Origin: Thermococcus sp. Bubb.Bath
GTDB taxonomy: Archaea; Methanobacteriota_B; Thermococci; Thermococcales; Thermococcaceae
Assembly: GCF_012027595.1 (NCBI RefSeq)
Contig: NZ_SNUR01000001.1
Coordinates: forward strand, 744,001 to 808,000
Direction: 5' to 3'
Length of the DNA stretch: 64,000 bases
Below, one piece after another: positions 53,602 to 62,479 of the stretch; position 1 is the first letter of the stretch; each line of letters opens with the position of its first letter. The notes beneath the pieces were generated by a model that saw only the letters and a list, made by a program, of their open reading frames with translations, was not told where the DNA came from and searched no databases. Position numbers and translations under genes: made by a program.

Positions 53602-55427
53602 TCAAACACCCCCAGTGACTCCATTGATGCAACGATTTTATGGAAATCGGCTTCACCTACCGGCCTTAGGGAGTAGCGGGATACTGTGAACACGTCGGCC
53701 ACAGCAGATACGGAACTGGAAAGCCCACCACTAAGAAGGGAGTTGGCTATCTCATAAGGGGTCTTGTTATGGATTGAAACCCTGGAGCCGGCAAAGGGAA
53801 GAAAATGCAGCTCGTAAAGCTTCACAACGGCTTCTTTCGCAGGCAGGACCCAGAAATCCACAGAGTTTCCACATGCCTCTATTGTGTGCCTCCCAAGTCC
53901 CAACCCTGAGAGGTTGGGGGAGTTTAGCGGTTTTCCGTCCAGGTAAGTCTCGCAATCCTCAGGGATATCCAGGTGAATCTCCTCCGATGGAATGAAAACG
54001 CATCTTGAAAGGAAAAAACCGTTGCTGGGCTTATCATTCCCCGTAGGAGATTTTGGAGACAAATCTTGATTGAGAACAGGTTGTTTTCTCAACAACATGA
54101 ATACAAGGCCCAGGATAATGACCGAAGAAGAAATCAGAGCGAGCTTTTCGCCTCTCACTTCAAGGCCAAACGAGAGAAGGTTGTTAAAGCCATCTCCAAC
54201 TCGAATCTTCTTGTCTGAAGGAAGGTAGAATTTGTCGCCGGGGTAGGAGATGTCAGCGGATCTAAGCGTTTGGTTTATCTTTAGAGTGAACCTTCCATCT
54301 GAGAGATTCAGCGGAATAGTTAATGTTCCATTTTCAGTGTCCAATCTGAGCGTCACACTACCATTGATGGGGAGTTCCCTGTAGTGGACAAACCCTCGGA
54401 TTACAGTCCCAGTGGGGGAGGATGTGAGGTTAGCATCGATCTCGGGAAGCCTCTTTATGATGAGTTCTGGGTCACTATTGCCTGGATAAATGTCCTTCCC
54501 TGTGTAGTGAGCTACCACCTCATAGGACCCAGCGGGCACACCTGATGGAATTTGACATTTTACATTGAACTTTCCGTTTTCAACTTTTCCAGTTCCAACA
54601 ATGACTCCCTTCTCTCTCTTTGTTCGATTTACGGTAACCGTTACCGTCCCATTGCGTATGGGGGTTCCGTTGGAGTATTCCACAGTTCCGGAGACCTTCA
54701 TCTCAAGCTCTCCGTTTCCCTTCAGGAGAGAGGGCATTGAGGTTATTCTAACAACCGCCCGAGGAAGGACGTGCACCCACATCAAAAGGACGTTGACTCT
54801 ATTGTCCCATCTCAATGAAAAAAACAGCGGGTAATAACCTGGGGGAGCGTTCTCGGAGACATGGAACGCCAGGGTTACATTGAATGGAAGCTTGGATACA
54901 TTGATGATGTGGAAATACTTAGAGCTCCTAAGGGTCACGTTCCCACTGTAGAGGGGGGTCAATGACAGTGAAAAGTTCCCTCCCACGGGGACAGTTATTA
55001 GGGGCCTGTCGACTTTGAGGTATCCTTCTCCGTTGACCCCACTTGGGATGCCCTCCCCCCTGATGGGGATGTAGTAAGTACCCCGATACCTCACATACAT
55101 CTTCCAGGAGAGATCATTGGGGAGTGGAACCCCTTTCGCCGGGGCATCTGTGCAAACAAGCATTGGATTATTCGGAAGTATTGCCACCGGACAGGAGATA
55201 CTGAAGTTGACCTCCTTGAAAACAAATCTTGAGCTGATGGGAATATCTCCTTTCGTCAAAGGGGGACTCTCACTATGCCTGAGGCGACTGGGTGCTTTGT
55301 GCGCTTCGCTTTTGGGAGGGGACTTTAGATGGACGAGCCCTCCGCTAGGTATCATCGCGTAGCTCAGGGACAGCACCATAAGGGCAGAAAGCAGAAACAC
55401 AAGGAGAGATACCCTTCTCCGATCCAT
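53598..55427 (-). CDS. Large surface protein with Ig-like repeats, operon member
   Basis: 609 aa. An N-terminal signal or anchor (LLVFLLSALMVLSLSYAM), then about 400 residues of beta-rich, Asn-glycosylation-rich Ig/Big-like repeats, a second hydrophobic segment near residue 432 (LALISSSVIILGLVFML) and a cytoplasmic C-terminal domain. Likely a surface-exposed protein tied to the MoxR/DUF58 machinery. Overlaps both neighbours by ATGA. Ending residues may bind the ATPase; this is inference. Confidence 0.8.
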   Translation of the reverse strand: MDRRRVSLLVFLLSALMVLSLSYAMIPSGGLVHLKSPPKSEAHKAPSRLRHSESPPLTKGDIPISSRFVFKEVNFSISCPVAILPNNPMLVCTDAPAKGVPLPNDLSWKMYVRYRGTYYIPIRGEGIPSGVNGEGYLKVDRPLITVPVGGNFSLSLTPLYSGNVTLRSSKYFHIINVSKLPFNVTLAFHVSENAPPGYYPLFFSLRWDNRVNVLLMWVHVLPRAVVRITSMPSLLKGNGELEMKVSGTVEYSNGTPIRNGTVTVTVNRTKREKGVIVGTGKVENGKFNVKCQIPSGVPAGSYEVVAHYTGKDIYPGNSDPELIIKRLPEIDANLTSSPTGTVIRGFVHYRELPINGSVTLRLDTENGTLTIPLNLSDGRFTLKINQTLRSADISYPGDKFYLPSDKKIRVGDGFNNLLSFGLEVRGEKLALISSSVIILGLVFMLLRKQPVLNQDLSPKSPTGNDKPSNGFFLSRCVFIPSEEIHLDIPEDCETYLDGKPLNSPNLSGLGLGRHTIEACGNSVDFWVLPAKEAVVKLYELHFLPFAGSRVSIHNKTPYEIANSLLSGGLSSSVSAVADVFTVSRYSLRPVGEADFHKIVASMESLGVFE

Positions 55428-56395
55428 CAGCCCTCACTCCCTTTAGGAACCTTCGTTATCTCAAGGGCCCTTTTGGCAATCATCTCCCCGGTTACACCCT
55501 CAAACGAGTGTTCAGCTTTCACCACAATCCTGTGCGAGAGGGCATCGAGTGCAAATCTCTTTACGTCATCCGGGATAACAAAGTCCCTTCCCTCCATGGC
55601 GGCGTTTGCTTTGGCGACCTTCATAAGGGCAAGTGCTCCCCTGGGGCTCGGTCCGGCCTCAACCCTCTTGTCAGCTCTGGCGTTCCTGACCAGCTCAGAT
55701 ATATACAGGAGGATTGAATCATCAACATAAATGGTTCCCTCCACAGTGGCCTGCATTTTCAGGAACGTCTCCCTATCGACGACAGGTTTAATGTCCCCAG
55801 TCGGATCGTCTTTTCCCCAACCAATGCGTGCCTTTAAGATTAAAACTTCATCCTCAACGGACTTGGGATAGCCGACGCTCATTCTGAGGGCAAAGCGGTC
55901 GAGCTGAGCCTCTGGGAGGGGATAAGTACCCTCGTACTCTATCGGGTTCTGCGTGGCCATTACAAAGAAGGGCCTCTCAAGGACGAGGGTCTCACCCTCA
56001 ATAGTCACCTGTCTCTCTTCCATGGCCTCAAGAAGGGCCGCCTGAGTCTTCGGCGGAGCGCGGTTTATCTCGTCCGCCAAGAGGACGTTCGTGAAGATCG
56101 GCCCCTTAACGAGCTCGAACTTTCCGAGGTTCTGGCGCTAGACCTTCGTCCCAGTTATATCCGCCGGAAGAAGATCCGGAGTAAACTGAACACGACCATA
56201 GCTAAGACCTAAAACCCTCGAAAAGGCTTTGGCCAAGAGCGTCTTCCCAAGGCCAGGGTGATCCTCAAAGAGAACGTTGCCATTAACAAGGGCCGCGGCG
56301 AGTGTCTTTTTGACCACATCACGGTTCCCGATATAAACTTTGGAGATGGCATCAGCCACACGATTGGATAGAGTTGCTATGTCTTCAACATCCAT
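55427..56395 (-). pseudogene. moxR: MoxR AAA+ ATPase gene with in-frame amber stop
   Basis: Reading through one TAG at 56138-56140, the 323-codon frame is a full MoxR: Walker A HPGLGKTLLAK near residue 48, ITGTKV before the stop, then [18 protein letters not shown] and Walker [12 protein letters not shown], sensor ATQNPIE and C-terminal lid ([15 protein letters not shown]). The codon is where family members have Trp or Tyr, so one base change accounts for it. ATG 56395 with GGTGAT upstream is the preferred start; ATG 56401 and GTG 56404 are possible. As written, ATP binding and hydrolysis residues are on separate peptides. Confidence 0.8.
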
Positions 56396-56486
56396 CCCCA
56401 TCACCAGTTACGATTTGAAATTGTCCGAGTGTAGTCCCAGAAGAAGTTTTAAAGTTTTGCGGTACACATTTATCGGGGGATTGAAC

Positions 56487-57164
56487 ATGGAGTTTGAAGC
56501 CCTTAAACTGGTTCCAGTCGGCTACGTGAGAAAGGACGAAGAACTCCACGAAACGTTCATTGAAATCTTCCCGGAGTTCAGGGAGGCCATGGACGGCCTA
56601 CATGAGGGGGATTGGGTAAAGCTCGTCCTCTGGTTCCACGAGAGTGACACCCCAGCTAGGAGAAAGGTTCTCAAGGTCCACCCCTACGGCAACCCAGAGA
56701 ACCCGTTAACCGGGGTCTTCGCGACGCGTTCCCCCTACAGACCAAACCCGATAGCCCTCTACACCGTTCGGATACATGGGATAAAAGGCAACAGGCTCTA
56801 CATAGACTGGATTGATGCCATTGATGGAACCCCAGTGATAGACATCAAGATATTCGTTGAGCGCTACGACTGTCCCAAGGAAGTTCCAATAGAGGAGAAA
56901 GAGGCCCACATAAGGAGGGGCAGGATGATAGGCGAAGTCAACGTCATACCAAGGAAAGGTGAGCACTTGGACGAGCTTAAGGAGATCTCCCCCGAGGAGT
57001 ACGACGCCCTCATCCTTGAAATTGGCCCAAAGACCACGACGCTGACTGCCAAAGAGCTGAAAGATTTAATAAGGGCCCTGAAGAGGTCTATGAGAGCCTC
57101 CCTGTTGAGATCAGGGACAAGCTCGGTGAGCTGGAATGTTGAGGGGAGTTATCTTCGACGTTGA
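56487..57164 (+). CDS. trmO: tRNA (t6A37) N6-methyltransferase TrmO family; probable C-terminal frameshift
   Basis: 225 aa as written. TrmO methylates N6-threonylcarbamoyladenosine at tRNA position 37. Core motifs: PVGYVRKDEEL at the N-terminus, GVFATRSPYRPNPIAL near residue 75 and DAIDGTPVIDIKI near residue 112. After about 57077 the frame ends in a low-quality tail, whereas one base shift opens EEVYESLPVEIRDKLGELE and a stop at 57142 that would overlap the next ATG by 7 nt. A 1-nt loss near 57079 or a sequencing error is likely. GGGGA precedes ATG 56487. Confidence 0.85.
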   Translation: MEFEALKLVPVGYVRKDEELHETFIEIFPEFREAMDGLHEGDWVKLVLWFHESDTPARRKVLKVHPYGNPENPLTGVFATRSPYRPNPIALYTVRIHGIKGNRLYIDWIDAIDGTPVIDIKIFVERYDCPKEVPIEEKEAHIRRGRMIGEVNVIPRKGEHLDELKEISPEEYDALILEIGPKTTTLTAKELKDLIRALKRSMRASLLRSGTSSVSWNVEGSYLRR

Positions 57165-57789
57165 TGAGACCCTCGTTTATTACGAGGGCTACGACCCGAA
57201 GAGGTGGTTCGAGGAGTGGGTAAGACCGGAGCTTGAGAGACACGGCATAAGCCTGGACTACGGGCTCTACTCCAAAACCGCCCGCCTGGAGCTTCCAAGG
57301 ACTTACGTGAGAAAAGTCGGAATAAACCCGGTGGAGCTGTGGAAAATCATTGACGCGGTGAACAATAGGTACAGAAAGAAGATGCTCGCCGAAGGGAAGA
57401 TAAAGGCCTTTCCAGACGTTTCAGCGCTCGGAGAGCTCAAAAAGCTGAACCTGAAGCTCGCGGCAGTGAGCAACGCTTCCCTTGAGAACACCCTTCTCGT
57501 TCTGAGGGCTTTTGAGCTCGATAAGTACTTCGATATTATCCTCGGGAAGGACTACTCGAATCTGGACGGCGTGAAGCCCAGCCCCTATTTAATCCAGAAG
57601 GCCCTTGAAAGGCTCAATCTTCGACCGGATGAGGCTCTCGTTGTGGGAGACAGCTCAAACGATATCATAGCTGCCCACGGGGCGGGGGTAAAGGCCGTAA
57701 ACGTGCTCAGGTTTGGAAAGGCGGATGGAGCGGACTACTACGTGAAGACCCTGCGGGAGCTTGTGGAACTTGTCAAGAGCCTTATCTGA
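57136..57789 (+). CDS. HAD-family hydrolase
   Basis: 217 aa. HAD motif I GVIFDVDETLVYY at the N-terminus, motif II VSNAS near residue 114, lysine motif GVKPSPYL near residue 150 and motif IV VVGDSSNDI near residue 172. A small phosphatase with a helical cap; substrate unknown (sugar phosphates or nucleotides are common). Starts within the end of trmO. Confidence 0.9.
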   Translation: MLRGVIFDVDETLVYYEGYDPKRWFEEWVRPELERHGISLDYGLYSKTARLELPRTYVRKVGINPVELWKIIDAVNNRYRKKMLAEGKIKAFPDVSALGELKKLNLKLAAVSNASLENTLLVLRAFELDKYFDIILGKDYSNLDGVKPSPYLIQKALERLNLRPDEALVVGDSSNDIIAAHGAGVKAVNVLRFGKADGADYYVKTLRELVELVKSLI

Positions 57790-57879
57790 TATTTTAATGT
57801 CCACCTTAACGTCTCAGTTTTTCTCTCAAATAACCCTTAAAAACTTCAAAGTTCTTTACTAACCATAGGAGTGGTTAAC

Positions 57880-58869
57880 ATGGAGGAGTCTACATTTAGG
57901 TGTGAGCGCTGTGGGGCACCGCTTGAGGTTTCTCCCGAGACGATAATAGCGGTCTGTCCCTACTGCGGCTTTCCGAACCACATAAGCGGCAACATAAAGA
58001 CGGAGAACATCCATATAATCCCCTCCCTAGACAAGAACGCGATAGCTCAATCATTCTGGAAGAGGGTCGAGAAGGACTTCGATCTGAGGAGGATAAAGGA
58101 CGATATCGAGATAGTCGATATCGAGGGACACTACGCTCCCTACTGGGCGGGAAAAGTGCACGTCGAGGGGACGGTGAAGTACATGAAGCGCGAGGAGGAG
58201 TGCCACACCGATTCAAAGGGCAACACCCACTGCCACACCGTTGAGAGGCACTACACGGAGGGGGTGAACGAGAACCTATCGCTCCTCGGCTCGGCGAGAA
58301 GGCAGATCAAGAGCCTCGGCGTTGAGGATACGATAAAGCACTTCTCGAAGAGCAGGCCGGAGGAGACCAAACTCCTCAACCTCGATGAGGAGAGATGGGG
58401 CAAAATCAAGCTCGAAATCCTCAACACGGAGATGGACGAACTGCACGCGAAGCTCATGATGAGGGAAGACGCTGTGGACGTGATAAGGAACCGCTTTCTG
58501 GCGAAATCCGACAGGATAGAGCGCTTTGACATACACGCCTCGGAACCGGAGGATGTCAGGCTCCTCCTCCTTCCGATGTGGGTGGTCTACTACAAGTACG
58601 GGAACTCAATATTCCAGACGGTCTTCGCGGGCTGGGACGGCAAGGCAGTCGCTTCGACAGAACCAATGAACCTCTTCAGGAGGGCGGAGTACCTGGCCGG
58701 GACAGGAGTTGGGGCATTGATAGCTGCCTTCGGCGGGGCTTTTATTTCAGTGTCGCCCATCTTTGGGATACTTGCGATGGTGGGCGGAGCTGCCCTCGGC
58801 TGGGTCGCAGGAGGTAAGGCCCTCAAAGGGCAGAGGGTCGAGAGGGAAGGCTCCCTGGGGGTGATCTGA
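57880..58869 (+). CDS. Zinc-ribbon membrane protein, copy B1
   Basis: 329 aa. Zinc ribbon (CERCGAPLE ... CPYCGFPN, residues 8-32), then a large soluble domain containing a His-rich insert (CHTDSKGNTHCHTVERH) that could bind a second metal, then two hydrophobic segments near residues 276-310. Paralogue of copy A1 (40188-41216). ATG 57880 follows GGAGTGGT; GTG 57871 is possible. First gene of a four-gene operon. Recalls the bacterial YdjG-type zinc-ribbon membrane proteins. Confidence 0.82.
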   Translation: MEESTFRCERCGAPLEVSPETIIAVCPYCGFPNHISGNIKTENIHIIPSLDKNAIAQSFWKRVEKDFDLRRIKDDIEIVDIEGHYAPYWAGKVHVEGTVKYMKREEECHTDSKGNTHCHTVERHYTEGVNENLSLLGSARRQIKSLGVEDTIKHFSKSRPEETKLLNLDEERWGKIKLEILNTEMDELHAKLMMREDAVDVIRNRFLAKSDRIERFDIHASEPEDVRLLLLPMWVVYYKYGNSIFQTVFAGWDGKAVASTEPMNLFRRAEYLAGTGVGALIAAFGGAFISVSPIFGILAMVGGAALGWVAGGKALKGQRVEREGSLGVI

Positions 58870-59762
58870 TGGAGGTAACATGCCCTGTCTGCTCAGCTAC
58901 TTTCAAGGTTCCCAACACTGTCACGGTCGCGACCTGCCCCTACTGCGGCGCTACTTTCAAGGTCGGGAGTGGCGAGAAAGTTGGGGAGCACTTCTTCTTC
59001 CCGCCGATGAGGGAAGACCCCGCTGGGAAGCTCCTCAAGTTCCTCTCAAGGCAGTACGGTGCCCCAGCCGACATAGTGGACGTGAGAGTAACGAAGAAAG
59101 AGCTCCACTGGGTTCCGGTTTACTTCTTCTACCTCCACGGGAAGGACAAGTACAAGGAGACCGTTGAAGAAGTCCGCTTCCTCGGAATTCCAGCCGGTTC
59201 GCCCTTTAAGACCCTCCTGATGAACTACCCGTTCCCAGTCAGGGGCAAGAGGTTCTTTGACGAGGCCATAGTGAAGAAGGGGAAGTACTACGAGCCGGAG
59301 ATGCCGAGGGAGGGGGCGGAGGAGATAGCGCGCTCCCACATAACTACGGCTTTACAGCAGGAGGCAAGGGAGGAAAGTGCCAGAACAGGTGAATTTGAGC
59401 TCGAAGTTGTCTTTCAGGGTCTTGTACACTACCCCGTCTGGGAGGTCCACTACGAATACAACGGGGGGAACTTCATCAACTTCGTCGATGGAACCGATGG
59501 AAGGGTGATAAGGGCTGAGTATCCTCTAATGAGCGAGGCGAGGAAGAGGGCGACGCTCCTCGGCATCGGGCTGATAGGTGTAGGAGCTGTGCTTGGACTG
59601 ATAGCCTCCGCCTACGCCGGAACAGTTTGGGGACTCATCGGCGGCCTCGTCGGTGGAGGGGCCGGAGCCGCAGGGGTCTTCTCAAAAGGTTCGGTCGGCA
59701 AGAGGGTTGTTAGTGAGGTTATGGGGATAAAGAAGGGCAACACTTACTTCATGCCCGTTTGA
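58869..59762 (+). CDS. Zinc-ribbon membrane protein, copy B2
   Basis: 297 aa. Zinc ribbon (CPVCSATFK ... CPYCGATFK, residues 5-27), a soluble domain with LVHYPVWEVHYEYNGG near residue 182, then two glycine-rich hydrophobic segments near residues 225-270. Paralogue of copy A2. The first base of its ATG is the last base of the preceding stop, so translation is coupled. Operon with copy B1, the helical protein and the SPFH protein. Confidence 0.82.
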   Translation: MEVTCPVCSATFKVPNTVTVATCPYCGATFKVGSGEKVGEHFFFPPMREDPAGKLLKFLSRQYGAPADIVDVRVTKKELHWVPVYFFYLHGKDKYKETVEEVRFLGIPAGSPFKTLLMNYPFPVRGKRFFDEAIVKKGKYYEPEMPREGAEEIARSHITTALQQEAREESARTGEFELEVVFQGLVHYPVWEVHYEYNGGNFINFVDGTDGRVIRAEYPLMSEARKRATLLGIGLIGVGAVLGLIASAYAGTVWGLIGGLVGGGAGAAGVFSKGSVGKRVVSEVMGIKKGNTYFMPV

Positions 59763-59771
59763 GGTGATATT

Positions 59772-60266
59772 ATGGGGAAGGAAACTTCGATATGGGAAAA
59801 GCTTGAGCTCGTCGTTCCCGGCTTCCACGGCTACAAAAAGAAGGAGCTGATGAGGGAGGACGACAGGCTCGTGAGGGCGAAGGCCGCTGAGATACTCGCA
59901 GGGGCGAGGAGGGAGCTTGAAAGGGCACTCCAGAGGTGCGCAATGGTAAACTGCAACATGCTCATGGGGATAGAGGACATGAGGAAGAGGCTCGTTATGC
60001 TCGAGGGGAAGATCAAGCACGCTGAAGCTGGCTACGCTGGCTACTTTGACCGGGTGAAGATAAAGGAGAAGGAGCTTGAGAAGCTCATCGAGTACGACGC
60101 GAAGATGATAGAGCTGGCCGAGGGGATCAGGGAGAAGGCAGGGGCAATCTCCGGAGCCGTCGCCGATCCTTCGAGGCTCGGAGGGGAGGTCTTCGCCCTC
60201 GACGAGGTGCTGAGGAACCTTGAGGAAGTCCTCGAAGGAAGGAGCGCAATACTGAGAGGTGAGTGA
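59772..60266 (+). CDS. Helical coiled-coil protein of the SPFH operon (164 aa)
   Basis: 164 aa, almost all helix with heptad patterns (MRKRLVMLEGKIKHAEA, KIKEKELEKLIEYDAKMIELAE). No signal or membrane segment. It could bridge the zinc-ribbon proteins and the SPFH scaffold. GAGGTGATATT precedes the ATG, 9 nt after copy B2. Confidence 0.78.
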   Translation: MGKETSIWEKLELVVPGFHGYKKKELMREDDRLVRAKAAEILAGARRELERALQRCAMVNCNMLMGIEDMRKRLVMLEGKIKHAEAGYAGYFDRVKIKEKELEKLIEYDAKMIELAEGIREKAGAISGAVADPSRLGGEVFALDEVLRNLEEVLEGRSAILRGE

Positions 60267-60267
60267 T

Positions 60268-61293
60268 ATGGTGCAGGTTATTGAGTGGGTCAATCCAGGG
60301 GAGGACGAGATAATCTGGAGGTACCCGAACGAGGTCATAAAGTGGGGCGCCCAGCTCATAGTTCACGAGTACGAGGTAGCGGTCTTCATGCGCGACGGCA
60401 AAGTCTACGACGTCTTTGGGCCGGGCAGGCACACGCTGACAACCCAGAACCTCCCACTTCTCTACAAGCTCGTTGGCGGGAGCAACAGTCCGTTTAAAGC
60501 GACGGTGATCTTCGTCAGCATGAAGGAGTTCCAGGGAAGGTACGGAGGCGAGACACAGACGAGGGAGCTCGCTCCCATAAAATACTATGGCGTCTACTGG
60601 TTCAAAGCGGCTGACCCCGTTCAGTTCATGACCGAGGTCGTAGGCGGCCAGAGCCTCTACGACACGAGCGACGTCACCAAGTTCATCCGCGCCTACTTCA
60701 ATGAGGGAATGATGAAGCACCTCAGCTCCTACTCTATCGTCGACCTCTTCCAGAACCTCGACATGGTAAGCACGCAGGTCAAGGTCAAGCTCATGGAGGA
60801 CTTCAGGAGGCTGGGCCTCGAGCTCGTCGATGTAAAGATAGAGGGAGTGAACACGACTGACGAGTGGCGCCAGAGGCTCTTCTGGATAATGCAGACGGGC
60901 AATGCTCAAACCGTCATGCAGATGGATACTGCCAAACAGGTGGCGGCTGAGCTCGGAAAGAGCGGAAGCGCCTCTGTCGGTACTGGAATGGTTCTCATCC
61001 CACAGTTGATGCAGCCTCCTGCCCAGCCCGCTCAGCCATACGCGGGTGGTGGTGTTCCTCCGGCAGGTTACGGTGGGTCACCAGCGGCGCAGGGGACCCA
61101 GCCTGCTCAGACACAGCAGCAAGCCCAACCCCAAGCCCAGCAACAGGAGATATGCCCCTACTGCGGCAAGCCCATTCCACCGGGAGCGAAGTTCTGCCCC
61201 TACTGCGGTCACGAGATAAAGCGCTGTCCGAACGGCCACATAGTTCCTGAAGGGGCGAAGTTCTGCCCGGTCTGCGGGGCAAAGATAGAGTAA
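60268..61293 (+). CDS. SPFH (band-7)/zinc-ribbon protein, YdjI-like
   Basis: 341 aa. The N-terminal 230 residues match the SPFH/virion-core-like fold (EVAVFMRDGKVYDVFGPGRH near residue 40). A Pro/Gln/Gly-rich linker (residues about 255-295) leads to two C-terminal zinc ribbons (CPYCGKPIPPGAKFCPYCG and CPNGHIVPEGAKFCPVCG). Same architecture as bacterial YdjI-type proteins of membrane-stress operons. ATG 60268 with GAGGTGAG upstream lies 1 nt after the previous stop. Confidence 0.87.
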   Translation: MVQVIEWVNPGEDEIIWRYPNEVIKWGAQLIVHEYEVAVFMRDGKVYDVFGPGRHTLTTQNLPLLYKLVGGSNSPFKATVIFVSMKEFQGRYGGETQTRELAPIKYYGVYWFKAADPVQFMTEVVGGQSLYDTSDVTKFIRAYFNEGMMKHLSSYSIVDLFQNLDMVSTQVKVKLMEDFRRLGLELVDVKIEGVNTTDEWRQRLFWIMQTGNAQTVMQMDTAKQVAAELGKSGSASVGTGMVLIPQLMQPPAQPAQPYAGGGVPPAGYGGSPAAQGTQPAQTQQQAQPQAQQQEICPYCGKPIPPGAKFCPYCGHEIKRCPNGHIVPEGAKFCPVCGAKIE

Positions 61294-61407
61294 CGTCCCA
61301 GCTTCTCCTCATTTTCCAATTCTCGCGATTGCTTTCATGTTCCTTTTCAGGGGCTTCTAAGAAAAAGTAATTTGGGGACAAGAAAACAGACAATGAAAAC
61401 GGAGAAG

Positions 61408-61629
61408 TCAGAAAGAGGCCTCAAGACGTTGGAGGAGTATCTTGATGTCGGTCTTGAAGGGCTCACCCTCCGTCGCCGCCTTCTCCTCAAGCTTCTCCAT
61501 GAGAGATTCAACGTCGGGGCATTCTCCGAGGAGAGACTCGACGAGTTTCCGGAGTTCATCGTAGTACTCCACGTAGGGCCTAACATCGAAAAGAGCGTCC
61601 TCAATGAGTCTCTTTATGTCCTCCATCAT
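61408..61629 (-). CDS. Small helical protein coupled to PrsW (73 aa)
   Basis: 73 aa, acidic and helical (EDIKRLIEDALFDVRPY, LMEKLEEKAATEGE). No known domain. The ATG shares its A with the PrsW stop codon (TGATG), with GGAGGTGG upstream, so it is made together with the protease. It may be its regulator; this is inferred from position only. Confidence 0.65.
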   Translation of the reverse strand: MMEDIKRLIEDALFDVRPYVEYYDELRKLVESLLGECPDVESLMEKLEEKAATEGEPFKTDIKILLQRLEASF

Positions 61630-62339
61630 CACCACCTCCACGTGTTCTTAAGGGCATAGTACCACCTCTTGCTCTCGTCCTCGGCCTTCCCAAGAATGAG
61701 GAGGTAGCGGAGTATGGCCACGTTGACGAAGAGCAGGAGGATGAGGATGATGTTGTATGCCGGAATTGTACTGCTGAGGAAGGCGAAGTAATCCCAGAGG
61801 AAGTGGAGGAACATGGCTGTGACAAGGAAGCTGCCAGCGGAGTCCGCCTTGCCCTCGGAGGTTAGACCGTAACCAACGCCGACTATGGCGCTCCACGTGC
61901 CGTGGGCGAACGGGGTCAGAAAAGCCCTCATTATGGTAACGTTCACACCGTAGCCCAGCCCGTAGAGGAAGTTCTCGGTGGCGGCAAAGCCGAGGCCGGC
62001 TGCGACGCCGTAGACGACGCCATCCATTATGCCATCCATCTGCCCGGCGTGGTAGGGGAAGAGAATCGCGAGGGCCTTTGAGGGTTCCTCCACCACTCCA
62101 GCAACGAGGGCCATGTAGAAAATTGTTCCCGGGAGGAAGTAGTGAACCGAGCCCCAGCGCGGGGTCAGAAGCCACTCAAGGATGAAAGCGACGCCCACGG
62201 ATAGTGTGGCCCCGAGAAGGAACGTCGCTATGACGTAGCGCTTGGGCTCGGGCTCAAGGCGATCCTCATGATAGAAGTACCAGAGCAGGATGAGCGCGGG
62301 CGTGTAAGCGAAGAAGATAAGCGATGTTAGCACGTCCAT
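61629..62339 (-). CDS. PrsW family intramembrane metalloprotease
   Basis: 236 aa with about seven hydrophobic segments. Family motifs are present: VVEEPSKAL near residue 82, ATENFLYGLGYG near residue 120, PFAHGTWSAIVG near residue 142 and FLHFLWDY near residue 177, giving the two Glu and His residues of the active site. In bacteria PrsW cuts anti-sigma factors; the archaeal target is unknown. Its start lies close to the divergent 62480 gene. Confidence 0.9.
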   Translation of the reverse strand: MDVLTSLIFFAYTPALILLWYFYHEDRLEPEPKRYVIATFLLGATLSVGVAFILEWLLTPRWGSVHYFLPGTIFYMALVAGVVEEPSKALAILFPYHAGQMDGIMDGVVYGVAAGLGFAATENFLYGLGYGVNVTIMRAFLTPFAHGTWSAIVGVGYGLTSEGKADSAGSFLVTAMFLHFLWDYFAFLSSTIPAYNIILILLLFVNVAILRYLLILGKAEDESKRWYYALKNTWRW

Positions 62340-62479
62340 GGTACCACCTAGGAATGTTATTCGGCGTTCTTTTTAATCCTTTGGGGGCTTTGGCCTCCCC
62401 ACCTTAAGGGCGATGATCTCAAGGAAAAGAACGTAAAGTATATTTAATCCAAACGCGGATTATTTTAACTGGTGGTGAG

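Noticed and set aside
56138-56140. TAG in moxR read as pyrrolysine
   Set aside because: Thermococcales lack the pyrrolysine system, nothing in the window supports it, and the site normally holds an aromatic residue, so mutation or error is simpler.
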